From Oscillospiraceae bacterium (GTDB taxonomy: Bacteria; Bacillota; Clostridia; Oscillospirales; Ruminococcaceae), in contig JAFSFT010000063.1 in the NCBI GenBank assembly GCA_017435045.1, positions 1 to 64,000 on the forward strand: DNA of 64,000 nucleotides, in the 5' to 3' direction. Below are positions 22,647 to 30,969 of this stretch, piece by piece (within the stretch, counting starts at the first letter, position 1; each line of letters starts with the position of its first letter). The translations under genes were made by a program, and so were the position numbers. Below the pieces are notes generated by a model, which was not told the DNA's origin, made no database searches, and saw only the letters and a list, made by a program, of their open reading frames with translations.

Positions 22647-25600
22647 TTGCGAGCAGAGATTATATGCGTAGGTACCGAGCTGCTGTTGGGGGATATTCTC
22701 AACACCAACGCCCAGTATCTGTCCCGTGCATTGTCAGAGCTTGGAATTGTCATCTACAACCAGCAGGTTGTGGGCGACAATAAGGAGCGTCTGGAGCAGG
22801 CTGTAAGAATTGCCAAGGAAAGAAGCGATATTGTTATCTTTTCGGGCGGCCTTGGTCCTACAGATGACGACCTGACCAAGCAGACGGTCGCTGCGGTTTA
22901 TAATGACGAACTGGTTCACAATGCAGAGGTGGAACAGAAAATCCGTCTCCACTTTGAAAAGATGAACCGCATTATGACCGACAACAACAAAAAGCAGGCC
23001 TATGTGCCAAAGCGTGGCAGATATCTGCCAAACGACAACGGCACAGCACCGGGTATAATGTTTATCGACGGAGAAAAGCTGGCAGTGCTGCTGCCTGGAC
23101 CTCCGAGAGAACTGGAGCCTATGATGGCAAATCAGGTTATGCCTATCCTCAGCAGACTGGTAAAAGGCGTTATAAAATCCCGATATGTAAAAACCATGTG
23201 CATAGGCGAAAGTATGCTGGAAACAAAGATAGCAGACTTTCTTGAAAGCGAAAACCCTACAGCGGCACTTTATGCCAAAGGTGACGGAGAGGTTACAATC
23301 CGCCTTACAGCAAAGGCTCTGGAGGAAAAGGAAGCTGCCGATATGCTGGACAGCCAGTATAAGGCACTGGAAAAAAGGATAGGCGAGTATATCTACGGCG
23401 TGGATGTGGACAATGCAGAAACTGTTATTGTAAACACCTTAAAACGCACAATGCAGTCTGTGGCAGTGGCAGAAAGCTGCACAGGCGGCAAAATTGCAAG
23501 CCGCATTACCAGTGTTGCAGGGGCAAGCCAGGTGTTCGAGCTGGGCATCTGCACCTATTCTGACAAACAGAAGGTACAGATGCTGGATGTGGACCAGGAT
23601 GTGCTGGAACAGCACACAGCGGTAAGCAGCGAAGTTGCTGTACAGATGGCACAGAACGTGCGTATTATGGCAGAAAGTGACTACGGCGTTGCCACAACAG
23701 GCTATGCAGGCCCGGGCGGTGACGATGTGGGTCTTGTATACATCGCAGTTGCCACAGCGGACAGAACATATGTGGTAAAACACCATTTTGCAGGCAAGAG
23801 GGAAACAATTATCAATCTTGCCAGCCAGTATGCGCTGGATCTGCTGCGCCGCGTTATGTGCGGATTGCCTGTGGACAATGCACTTATGGCAGAACAGCCA
23901 CAGCCCAAAAAGAAAAAGGGCGGCTTTGTAAAGGCGTTTTTTACATTTGCTCTTATGCTTGTTGTTGCGGCAGCACTTGCGTTTGGATGGCTGTGGTATA
24001 AAAACGGCATGGATATCAATGCTGTTCCGATTATAAAGGACATCCTTAATACACAGACTGTTGCAGGCGTTATTGCAGAAAGACAGAATACAGATTTTTT
24101 TTCAAAAGGTTTTGAGCAGGTAACCTCTGACTTGGCATCCGGCTCTTGGGCTCAAAACCGCAGATTAAAGGGCTGGATAACCGTTAAAACCACAAAGGAA
24201 GAATTTGCCGTTGGCTCCCACCGTCAGAGCGAAAACGAGCCAGACAGCATAGTGTACGAGGATTCTTCCATTGCAAGTATGAAAACCTATGCAGGTTTTG
24301 GCGGCGATGTACTCTACACAGAAGATGAGATAGCTGATATCACAGGCGATATTCAGCTTATGGTTTTTGATACCGAAAACAGCTACCGTGAATACTTTGT
24401 ATATGCGGTGGTTACATATACACAACAGCAGTTTGAAGGCCTTATGAAGATGAGCGACAGCATCGACGTTGCAAACGGGGCAATCAGAGACTCTGCTGTA
24501 AAATTTGAAACAGCCGAAATCGGCGAATTTGACGATTTCATCGCACTTAAACAGCAGCAGCCAAGCGGCAATATCACAGTTTATTTTGCCAAAAACGATA
24601 CGGGCGGCGTTGTGGTGCAGAAACCCGCCTCCACACCTGATGACAGTGCAGATTCCGAAGACGAGAGCAGCTCTGACGAAAGCGGCGAGGTTACACCAAC
24701 TGTGTCTGCCACACCGACAGTTTCTCCGTCGGCAACAGTTTCCCCAACACCGTCAGTTTCTCCTTCGGCAACACCAACAGCTTCTCCAACGGCTACTCCA
24801 ACGGTCAGCCCGTCTGTAAAGCCTACCGCAAGCCCGACAGCCACTGTTAAGCCTATAGCAACACCATCGGCAACACCAAAGGCTACGGCTACACCAACAG
24901 TAAAGCCGACCGTAACGGTTAAACCGACTGCAAGCCCTGCGGCTACACCAAAACCGACTGTGGCGCCTACAGCAAAACCTACAGCGACACCGACACCAAC
25001 ACCTGTACCAACCCCAAAACCTACCGAAAAGCCATCGGAATACACCCTTACCGTAACGATGAACGGCAAGGTGGTTACAGCACCTGCCAGCGAAATTCTT
25101 GCAAAGATTGTTTCCAAGGAGATGACGGGCAGCTGGAATGCCGAGGCACTCAAGGCACAGGCGGTTGCAACACATACCTATCTGCGTTATCAGTACGCCA
25201 GCGGAAACAGTGCCCCTGCAGTATCGGGCAGGGAAACACCGTACGCATCGGTAACTGCGGCGGTAAATCAGGTTGCGGACAAGATTATGACCATAAACGG
25301 CAAGGCGGTTTATACACCGTATTTTGCATCCTCGGCAGGCAGAACCAATGCGGCAAGCGAAGTTTGGGGCGGCCACTACAGCCATCTTGTATCGGTGGAA
25401 AGCAAGTACGACCATCTTGCAAACGGATATAAGGGCAAAGTGAAGTTCTCTCTGGAAGATATGGAAGAAATTCTGGAGGATATAGACATTGAGCCAAGCG
25501 GAGACCCGGAAGACTGGTTTGAAATTTTAAACTACACCAGCGGCGGCTATGTAAACGAGATGAAAATCTGCGGACAGACAAAGTATAAAAGCTCCGGTAA

Positions 25601-25853
25601 GAGCAAAACCATAAACGGACGCAGAATGAGAGAAGATATCCTTGCGGACGGCGGTATGGTGCTGCGTTCTGCGGCATTTGATATCGAATACGATGCTGAC
25701 GACGAGGAATTTACCTTTACTACCTATGGTTACGGCCATGGTGCAGGTATGAGCCAGTGGGGTGCACAGCTCTATGCACAGAACGAAGGCTGGAGCTACA
25801 AGCAGATTCTCACCCATTATTACACAGGCGTGACAATCCAGAGTGTAAACTGA
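22647..25853 (+). CDS. CinA fused through a membrane segment to a SpoIID-type domain
   Basis: 1068 residues from TTG 22647 (AAAGGG eight bases upstream); that start gives the usual CinA beginning (M-RAEIICVGTELLLG), while GTG 22638 has no room for a ribosome site. Residues 1-165: MoCF-like CinA domain (SGGLGPTDDDLTKQ). About 265-410: PncC/NMN deamidase domain (VAVAESCTGGKIASR, GYAGPGG). About 430-450: one membrane helix behind KKKKGG. About 470-640: a domain resembling a degenerate class B sortase (RRLKGWITVKTT), without an obvious catalytic Cys. 682-797: Pro/Thr/Ser/Ala-rich linker. About 798-1068: SpoIID/LytB domain with the catalytic-type Glu in SKEM (E825), ALKAQAVATHTY and GYGHGAGMSQWGA. 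CinA would be cytosolic and SpoIID outside, a consistent topology. Ordinary CinA is about 415 aa. Confidence 0.88.
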   Translation: MRAEIICVGTELLLGDILNTNAQYLSRALSELGIVIYNQQVVGDNKERLEQAVRIAKERSDIVIFSGGLGPTDDDLTKQTVAAVYNDELVHNAEVEQKIRLHFEKMNRIMTDNNKKQAYVPKRGRYLPNDNGTAPGIMFIDGEKLAVLLPGPPRELEPMMANQVMPILSRLVKGVIKSRYVKTMCIGESMLETKIADFLESENPTAALYAKGDGEVTIRLTAKALEEKEAADMLDSQYKALEKRIGEYIYGVDVDNAETVIVNTLKRTMQSVAVAESCTGGKIASRITSVAGASQVFELGICTYSDKQKVQMLDVDQDVLEQHTAVSSEVAVQMAQNVRIMAESDYGVATTGYAGPGGDDVGLVYIAVATADRTYVVKHHFAGKRETIINLASQYALDLLRRVMCGLPVDNALMAEQPQPKKKKGGFVKAFFTFALMLVVAAALAFGWLWYKNGMDINAVPIIKDILNTQTVAGVIAERQNTDFFSKGFEQVTSDLASGSWAQNRRLKGWITVKTTKEEFAVGSHRQSENEPDSIVYEDSSIASMKTYAGFGGDVLYTEDEIADITGDIQLMVFDTENSYREYFVYAVVTYTQQQFEGLMKMSDSIDVANGAIRDSAVKFETAEIGEFDDFIALKQQQPSGNITVYFAKNDTGGVVVQKPASTPDDSADSEDESSSDESGEVTPTVSATPTVSPSATVSPTPSVSPSATPTASPTATPTVSPSVKPTASPTATVKPIATPSATPKATATPTVKPTVTVKPTASPAATPKPTVAPTAKPTATPTPTPVPTPKPTEKPSEYTLTVTMNGKVVTAPASEILAKIVSKEMTGSWNAEALKAQAVATHTYLRYQYASGNSAPAVSGRETPYASVTAAVNQVADKIMTINGKAVYTPYFASSAGRTNAASEVWGGHYSHLVSVESKYDHLANGYKGKVKFSLEDMEEILEDIDIEPSGDPEDWFEILNYTSGGYVNEMKICGQTKYKSSGKSKTINGRRMREDILADGGMVLRSAAFDIEYDADDEEFTFTTYGYGHGAGMSQWGAQLYAQNEGWSYKQILTHYYTGVTIQSVN
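24690..25036 (+). repeat. Low-complexity Pro/Thr/Ser/Ala linker repeat inside the CinA-SpoIID gene
   Basis: About 115 codons of degenerate TP, SP, TPTVSP, KPTA and ATPK units encoded by repeated acaccaac/ccgacag/aagcct pieces. It resembles cell-wall-spanning linkers of Gram-positive surface proteins and would hold the SpoIID domain away from the membrane. Such repeats expand and shrink, so length may vary between strains. Confidence 0.85.
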
Positions 25854-25855
25854 AT

Positions 25856-25890
25856 ATAAGAGCACAAGCGTAACGGCTGTGCTCTTATCC
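25856..25890 (+). terminator. Hairpin after the CinA-SpoIID gene
   Basis: ATAAGAGCACA / TGTGCTCTTAT, an 11-bp perfect stem; the T-run is weak (cctttgat). Confidence 0.6.
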
Positions 25891-25917
25891 TTTGATATTT
25901 ACATCTTTTTTAAGATG

Positions 25918-25946
25918 TTTACACATTTGTGTGGTATCATTATAAA
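25918..25946 (+). promoter_or_regulatory. Promoter of the anchored substrate-binding protein gene
   Basis: TTTACA (25918-25923), 17 bases, TATAAA (25941-25946), 30 bases before the ATG. Confidence 0.6.
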
Positions 25947-25975
25947 AATTACAATTAATCATTACAGGTAAATAT

Positions 25976-27202
25976 ATGAAATACGTTTCCCCGCAGACAG
26001 AAAAACGAAAACAGCTACGAAAAAAACGCAGAAAGCAGCAGATGCTTATCTGCGGTATTCTGCTGTGCGTAATTCTTATGGCGGTGGCAATCGTTATGGT
26101 TGTAAGCACAATGGAGGATAAAACATCCTCCGGCAGCCCGTCTTCATCACAGCAGATATCCTCCGAAGACAGCATTTCTTCGGCAGGTGATGAAGTATCA
26201 TCCGATGAAAACGGCGGCTCGTCCTCCGATGAAAGCGAAGATATATCCTCCGACGACAGCGAAGATGTATCCTCCGAAGAAAAGGATGACTCCGCTGCGG
26301 AAAAGCCAAAAAAGAAAAAGCAGTCAGTTATCAGCCGCATAAAGGCGATGTTTGCGAAAACCGAGCCTATACCTGTAACATTTCCTGCAACGGTTTTCGG
26401 CAGAAGTGTTGAAGCGGAGATGAACGAGATTGTCAGCCTTTCACCGCTGGCAACCGAGGTTATACTTTCCTCTCCAAGCCAGAAGGCTCTGGTGGCTACA
26501 AGCAGCTACTGCAACAAACGTGGCAACGACCAGCTTATGACGGTAGGAACACCGCTTATTCCCGATGTGGACAAGATTATCAAGCTTAAGCCGGACTGCC
26601 TTATCGTGCAGACACCGCTGTCAGATACGGACAGGGCGGAGATTGAAGAAAGCGGAATAGTGGTTTTTGAAATCTCCTATCCCGAAAGTGCGGATGAACT
26701 TAAAGAAATTTACCGCAGTGTAACGGCAATCACCCACGGTGCAGATATTGCCACCTTTGAAAGCGAACGTATAGCGGCAGATGTAAGCGAAAAGCTTAAC
26801 CTTTACACCCTTGCACTGGAAGGGCAGAACAAGCTGAATGCGGTTATGCTGTTCAATACCTATGGCATGGTTGCCACCCCTGACACTATGGAGGGCAGGC
26901 TGCTGGCATACTTCTTTGATGTAAAGGATTTCGGCAGGGATTATACAGCCGAAAGTATGGAAGCTGTTGCGGCAACAAACCCCGAGGTGCTGATTGTATC
27001 GGATAAAATAAGCAAGGAACAGCTTGCTGCCATGGGCTTTGGCGATACCGAAGCTGTGGCAAAGGACAGGGTATATTATGTGGATATACAGCAGTTTGAA
27101 AACCTCAGCTTAAAATCCGTAAAAACTTTAAGCGGCATTGCCAATCAGGTTTACGGCAGTGCAATCAAACCACCTGTGGTGGAAACAGAAGAAGATAAGT
27201 GA
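25976..27202 (+). CDS. Membrane-anchored ABC substrate-binding (BtuF/FhuD-like) domain protein without transporter partners
   Basis: 408 residues. Residues 1-25 are very basic (RKQLRKKRRKQQ), followed by one membrane helix at about 24-44, then a 60-residue Ser/Asp/Glu linker of repeated SSED/SSDES units, a basic KKKK patch, and from about residue 130 a class III periplasmic-binding-protein fold (EIVSLSPLATEVILS, LIPDVDKIIKLKPDCLIVQTPL, NPEVLIVSDK). This family binds cobalamin, siderophores or haem for ABC import. Unusually it is anchored by a helix, not a lipobox Cys, and no permease or ATPase gene is adjacent. It may serve a distant transporter or have another sensory or scaffolding role. 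Confidence 0.82.
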   Translation: MKYVSPQTEKRKQLRKKRRKQQMLICGILLCVILMAVAIVMVVSTMEDKTSSGSPSSSQQISSEDSISSAGDEVSSDENGGSSSDESEDISSDDSEDVSSEEKDDSAAEKPKKKKQSVISRIKAMFAKTEPIPVTFPATVFGRSVEAEMNEIVSLSPLATEVILSSPSQKALVATSSYCNKRGNDQLMTVGTPLIPDVDKIIKLKPDCLIVQTPLSDTDRAEIEESGIVVFEISYPESADELKEIYRSVTAITHGADIATFESERIAADVSEKLNLYTLALEGQNKLNAVMLFNTYGMVATPDTMEGRLLAYFFDVKDFGRDYTAESMEAVAATNPEVLIVSDKISKEQLAAMGFGDTEAVAKDRVYYVDIQQFENLSLKSVKTLSGIANQVYGSAIKPPVVETEEDK

Positions 27203-27253
27203 TACTCTCTCATAACAGGAACCCCCCTGACAGTATAATTTATCAGAGTAATT

Positions 27254-27287
27254 AAAAAAGCGATGTTTGAAAAAAACATCGCTTTTG
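27254..27287. terminator. Terminator downstream of the substrate-binding protein gene
   Basis: AAAAAAGCGATGTTT / AAACATCGCTTTT with a short A-rich loop. Confidence 0.85.
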
Positions 27288-27298
27288 CTATTGCAGTG

Positions 27299-27379
27299 AA
27301 TATTTACAGAAAAATATCTGTTTTTTGTTATTGCAGGTAATATTTATAAAAAAATATTTGTTTTTGTTATTATATTGGG
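27299..27379. repeat. Degenerate tandem duplication of about 40 bases
   Basis: Two adjacent copies beginning AATATTTAcAgAAAAATATcTGTTTTTTGTTATT (27299) and the related AATATTTATAAAAA unit (27339), with a partial third start at 27380. Non-coding and A/T-rich, lying between converging genes. Confidence 0.5.
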
Positions 27380-27396
27380 AAATATTACAGCAGGTA

Positions 27397-28587
27397 TTAT
27401 TTTTTGTACAATTTTGTTGTATAATCGCTGCGGCTGTCGGCAGGAAATTTAAAAAACATACTCTGTAAATCCGTTGCAAGACTTTCTTTTTCAATAACCT
27501 TGCGGCAATCATCACTTTTGTCCTGCAGTATGCGGCAGGAGTGGCTTATCGGCAAAACAGAGGTGCTGCTTGCGGATTTTACAATTTCTTCCCCCTTTTT
27601 GTCCATAGCCAGTATGCGGATAAACGGCGGCAGAGAGGGCAGGGTACTGTCTGCACCAAGCAGGGCAGAAAGCATAATTCTTTTCAGCCTTGCCTTTGTA
27701 TACTGCTTTGTAGGCAGGTTGCTGAAAAGCTGTTCCACATTTTTGGAAATCGATGCCGCGTTTTCAAAGGCGTGGCAAAGCTCTGTGTTGCAGTCCGGGA
27801 TTTTTGCAAAATCCCCGGCGGTAAGCTTTTTAAGGGTACACAGCACAGCTTTTTCAAAGGCTGCGTCGGGGATAAAATAATCGCCCTGTTCAAGCCTGTT
27901 TACAAAATGCTGCCTTATATTGTCGGGCACAAATTCTGCCGCCTGTTCAAAGCGGTATTCGGCCACACGCTGTCTTATGCCGCTGGCAGAGGCAAAGCCG
28001 CTTTTGGCAGCAAGGTCGTTGTAATCTGCACCCTGTCTTTTTATGGGGATAAACTCCACATTCCAGCCAAGCTTTCGGCATTCTTTTATATATTCAAGTG
28101 CAAGAATATCATTGCTTGCAGCAATAACCTCTCTGGAAAGGGCAAATTTTGCCAGAATGGCCTTTTCCCTTGCCTGTGCAAAGGAGTTGCCATCGGCAAT
28201 AAATGCCTTTAAAGCAGCCTCGAAATCGGCTGTAAGCAGATAGTCCGCTATGCTGCACAGCAGGCTGAGGTCTGCACTTTCGCTGCCAAAGCTGACAGCG
28301 TCCACACCCAGATTTTTAAGGATGTGCACACCACTTTTTGCAAAGCCTTCGGCAGAAAAGCTGCTGTAAGGAAAAGGAACTTCGCACACAAGGTTTACGC
28401 CGCAGTCCACAGCATATTTTGCACGGCAGAATTTGGACAAAAGGCTTATTTCGCCACGCTGAACGCAAGTACCGCTCATAGCTACGGCTATTTTGTCGTA
28501 TCCCATGCTGTGCAGTGTGTCAATCTGATACTGATGTCCTTTGTGAAAAGGATTGTATTCTGCGATTATTCCCACTGTTTTTGACAT
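27397..28587 (-). CDS. tmcAL: tRNA(Met) cytidine acetate ligase TmcAL
   Basis: 396 residues with AAAGGAG upstream of ATG 28587. A nucleotidyltransferase-like protein (formerly YlbM) that activates acetate with ATP to make N4-acetylcytidine at the wobble base of elongator tRNA-Met. Evidence: GIIAEYNPFHKGHQYQI with the HxGH motif, AMSGTCVQRGE, the CEVPFPYSSFSAEGFAKSGV run and SFGSE, all in the expected order in the first 120 residues. It is divergent from ackA by 94 bases; both handle acetate, which may be coincidental. Confidence 0.93.
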   Translation of the reverse strand: MSKTVGIIAEYNPFHKGHQYQIDTLHSMGYDKIAVAMSGTCVQRGEISLLSKFCRAKYAVDCGVNLVCEVPFPYSSFSAEGFAKSGVHILKNLGVDAVSFGSESADLSLLCSIADYLLTADFEAALKAFIADGNSFAQAREKAILAKFALSREVIAASNDILALEYIKECRKLGWNVEFIPIKRQGADYNDLAAKSGFASASGIRQRVAEYRFEQAAEFVPDNIRQHFVNRLEQGDYFIPDAAFEKAVLCTLKKLTAGDFAKIPDCNTELCHAFENAASISKNVEQLFSNLPTKQYTKARLKRIMLSALLGADSTLPSLPPFIRILAMDKKGEEIVKSASSTSVLPISHSCRILQDKSDDCRKVIEKESLATDLQSMFFKFPADSRSDYTTKLYKK

Positions 28588-28604
28588 AAATGGCTCCTTT
28601 CACC

Positions 28605-28633
28605 TTGAAAAATATATAAATATATTATATAAT
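28605..28633 (+). promoter_or_regulatory. ackA promoter
   Basis: TTGAAA (28605-28610), 17 A/T-only bases, TATAAT (28628-28633). Confidence 0.7.
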
Positions 28634-28681
28634 AAAAGAACTATAAAATAAACACCATTTTTAATTGGAGGATTGATTAAA

Positions 28682-29884
28682 ATGAAAATTTTGGTAATCA
28701 ACTGTGGTTCCAGCTCCCTTAAATATCAGCTCATCAACATGGAAGATGAAAGCGTTATCTGCAAAGGTATCTGCGAAAGAATCGGTATTGAAGGCAGCTT
28801 TATCAAACACGAAGCTAACGATGGCAAATGGACAGTAGAAGTTCCATTCCCAACACACACAGAAGCATTCGCAAAAGTTGTTGAAATGATGACAACAGGC
28901 GAAGGCAAAGTTATCGATGATGTAAAAGAAGTTTCCGCTATCGGTCACCGTGTTGCTCACGGCGCAGAAAGCTTCAAGGAATCCACACTTGTTGATGATG
29001 AAGTTATTGCAGAAATCGGTCGTCTTGGCGCAATCGCACCATTGCACAACCCAGCACACGTTCTTGGTCTCAACAGCGCAAAAGCTGTATTCGGTGCAGA
29101 CGTTCCAAACGTTGTAGTATTCGACACAGTTTTCCACGCAACAATGCCAAGAAAAGCATATATGTACGCAGTACCATACGAATGGTATGAAGATCACAAA
29201 GTTCGTCGTTACGGTTTCCACGGCACAAGCCACAAATTTGTTTCCCTTACAGCAGCTGAATTCCTCGGCAAAAAACCTGAAGAACTCAAAATCGTTACAT
29301 GCCACCTCGGCAATGGTTCTTCCATCGCTGCAGTAGACGGCGGCAAAGTTGTTGACACATCCATGGGCTTCTCCCCACTTGCTGGTCTCCTTATGGGTAC
29401 AAGAAGTGGTGACGTTGATCCATCCGTTGTTTCTTTCATCGCTGAAAAAACAGGTATGAACGGCACAGAACTCAGCCAGTATCTCAACAAAAAATGCGGC
29501 TTCCTCGGTGTTTCCGGCGTTTCCAGCGACTGCCGTGACCTTGAAATCGCAGCAGGCGAAGGCAACGACAGAGCAGCTCTCACACTTGAAATGCTCGTTT
29601 ACCAGATTCAGAAATTCATCGGTTCCTACACAGCAGCTATGAACGGTCTCGACTGCATCGTATTCACAGGCGGTATCGGTGAAAACTCCGCTTCCACACG
29701 TGCAAAAGTTTGTGAAGGCCTTGGCTGGTTCGGCGTTGAAATCGATGCAGAACAGAACTCCAAACGTGGTCTTGCTGTTAACGACATCACAGGTGCTAAC
29801 GGCAAAGTTAAAGTTCTCGTTGTTCAGACAAACGAAGAACTTATGATTGCTCGTGACACAAAACGTGTTGCATTCGGCGAATAA
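28682..29884 (+). CDS. ackA: Acetate kinase
   Basis: 400 residues from ATG 28682 with GGAGG upstream. It interconverts acetyl-phosphate + ADP and acetate + ATP, the energy-yielding step of fermentation. Motifs: KILVINCGSSSLKYQL, GHRVAHGAE, FDTVFHATMP, RRYGFHGTSHKFV, HLGNGSSIAAVDGG and FTGGIGENSA. Codon use is strongly biased, consistent with an abundant enzyme. No phosphotransacetylase gene is adjacent, unlike many genomes where pta precedes ackA. Confidence 0.98.
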   Translation: MKILVINCGSSSLKYQLINMEDESVICKGICERIGIEGSFIKHEANDGKWTVEVPFPTHTEAFAKVVEMMTTGEGKVIDDVKEVSAIGHRVAHGAESFKESTLVDDEVIAEIGRLGAIAPLHNPAHVLGLNSAKAVFGADVPNVVVFDTVFHATMPRKAYMYAVPYEWYEDHKVRRYGFHGTSHKFVSLTAAEFLGKKPEELKIVTCHLGNGSSIAAVDGGKVVDTSMGFSPLAGLLMGTRSGDVDPSVVSFIAEKTGMNGTELSQYLNKKCGFLGVSGVSSDCRDLEIAAGEGNDRAALTLEMLVYQIQKFIGSYTAAMNGLDCIVFTGGIGENSASTRAKVCEGLGWFGVEIDAEQNSKRGLAVNDITGANGKVKVLVVQTNEELMIARDTKRVAFGE

Positions 29885-29895
29885 TAACCTGCCCG

Positions 29896-30071
29896 AATTG
29901 CTTACGCAATTTACGTGCTTACGCACTTGTCGCAGGCTTGCTGCGACCGGTCAGAACATTGAAACAACAGGTTGTTCTGTAAATGGACGGAAATTGTTTC
30001 CGTGTTGTTATAGTTAAGCCAAAACGGTTTATGCAAAACGCGCTCTGACTGCGCAGTGTCAGAATATTCTG
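29896..30071 (+). other. Run of small perfect hairpins downstream of ackA
   Basis: Five successive inverted repeats in 108 bases: AATTGC-ttac-GCAATT (29896), GTGC-ttac-GCAC (29915), GTCGCAG-n5-CTGCGAC (29929), CAGAACA-n14-TGTTCTG (29952) and ACGGAAA-ttg-TTTCCGT (29987), then the 12-base palindrome CAGAATATTCTG (30060). None has a T-run. It occupies the ackA 3' region before the real terminator. Could be a structured 3' UTR or small RNA. Confidence 0.5.
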
Positions 30072-30095
30072 TAAAAATGAAAATTTTATAGTAAT

Positions 30096-30126
30096 AAAAA
30101 GGTGAGGATTTTTCCTCACCTTTTTT
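30096..30126. terminator. Bidirectional terminator between ackA and the SLOG gene
   Basis: AAAAAGGTGAGGA / TCCTCACCTTTTT with a 4-base T loop, flanked by A- and T-runs. Confidence 0.88.
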
Positions 30127-30130
30127 GATG

Positions 30131-30604
30131 CTACAATGCCGCAATATTTATTATTTTTACCCCTTTTGACATAGCATAGTTCACGGTATAAAATGTGCCG
30201 CCGTAAGATTTGTTTAAATAACATACACAGTGGGCACTGTGGTCCGCAAGATGGCGGTTGCGTTTAAACATACAGTCGTATATGTAGTTTTGTGATATGT
30301 ACACATATTTGTCGCAGTGTTTTTTTATATGATTATAGATGTCAATGTCATATGCTTTCCAGTATTTTGTCTGATTTTTGCAGGGATATACCATTATCAG
30401 TTTTATCTGCGGATATTGCTTTTTAAAGTTCAATATGGTCTGAGCCGCCAAGGTGTCAAAACCTAAGGCACCTCCACAGCCAAAATAGATAATACCCCGA
30501 GATATCATATCCTCTATAATATGGTATAAATTCAGTTTTATTTTTTCTATATCATTGGTATTGATAGAGCGGTGTCCGGTAAAAAAACAGGTTTTATCTT
30601 TCAT
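30131..30604 (-). CDS. SLOG-family (YpsA/DUF1273-like) protein
   Basis: 157 residues. A Rossmann-like protein of the SLOG superfamily: CFFTGHRSI at the N terminus, the Gly-rich GCGGALGFDTLAAQTI nucleotide-binding loop, a KLIMVYPCKNQ strand and the later HSAHCVCYLNKSYGGTFYTVNYAMSKGV segment. Members bind nucleotide-derived ligands and include the DprA, LOG and YpsA groups; the precise substrate is unknown. No clear ribosome site precedes ATG 30604. It is divergent from an XRE regulator, with a strong inverted repeat between, so the pair may be co-regulated. Confidence 0.85.
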   Translation of the reverse strand: MKDKTCFFTGHRSINTNDIEKIKLNLYHIIEDMISRGIIYFGCGGALGFDTLAAQTILNFKKQYPQIKLIMVYPCKNQTKYWKAYDIDIYNHIKKHCDKYVYISQNYIYDCMFKRNRHLADHSAHCVCYLNKSYGGTFYTVNYAMSKGVKIINIAAL

Positions 30605-30660
30605 ATAAAAAATTAATGGTTGTATAGTTGCGATATGCTGGCAGATACTATCAATAAAAG

Positions 30661-30713
30661 TTTAACCTGTTTCAGGTTAAAAATCAATACCCTGAAACAG
30701 GTTAAAATATACT
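30661..30713 (+). promoter_or_regulatory. Large inverted repeat and -10 box before the XRE gene
   Basis: TTTAACCTGTTTCAGG (30661-30676) and its perfect complement (30691-30706) form 16-bp arms around 14 bases; the left arm is itself part of the palindrome AACCTG-ttt-CAGGTT (30664-30678). TATACT (30708-30713) follows without a good -35. This is a likely operator for the XRE protein, covering the promoter. Confidence 0.65.
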
Positions 30714-30732
30714 ACCTTCAAGAGGTGGTAAA

Positions 30733-30945
30733 ATGTATAAAAGAATACGTGATTTAAGAGAAGATAAAGACCTTAATCAGACACAAATTGCAGGTATGCT
30801 GGGAATGTCCCAGACGGGATATTCTAAATATGAGACAGGAGAAAATGATGTACCTACAGAGGTGCTGATTAAATTGGCTGATTTTTACAATGTAAGTATA
30901 GATTATATTTTGAACAGAACAGATAACCCAAAGTTTAATAAATAG
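30733..30945 (+). CDS. XRE-family helix-turn-helix regulator
   Basis: 70 residues, ATG 30733 with AGAGGTGG upstream. The whole protein is one Cro/CI-type DNA-binding domain: LREDKDLNQTQIAGMLGMSQTGYSKYETGENDVPTEVLIKLADFYNVSIDYIL, with recognition helix around SQTGYSKYE. No sensor domain. It probably acts at the inverted repeat before its own gene and at the divergent SLOG gene. The next gene, for a small secreted protein, begins 24 bases downstream and is likely co-transcribed. Confidence 0.92.
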   Translation: MYKRIRDLREDKDLNQTQIAGMLGMSQTGYSKYETGENDVPTEVLIKLADFYNVSIDYILNRTDNPKFNK

Positions 30946-30969
30946 TATAAAGCAGAAAGGGGTGTCGGC

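Noticed and set aside
24690..25036. CRISPR-like or tandem DNA repeat
   Set aside because: The repeats are in frame, degenerate and encode a Pro/Thr linker; there are no regular spacers. No CRISPR array was seen anywhere in the window.
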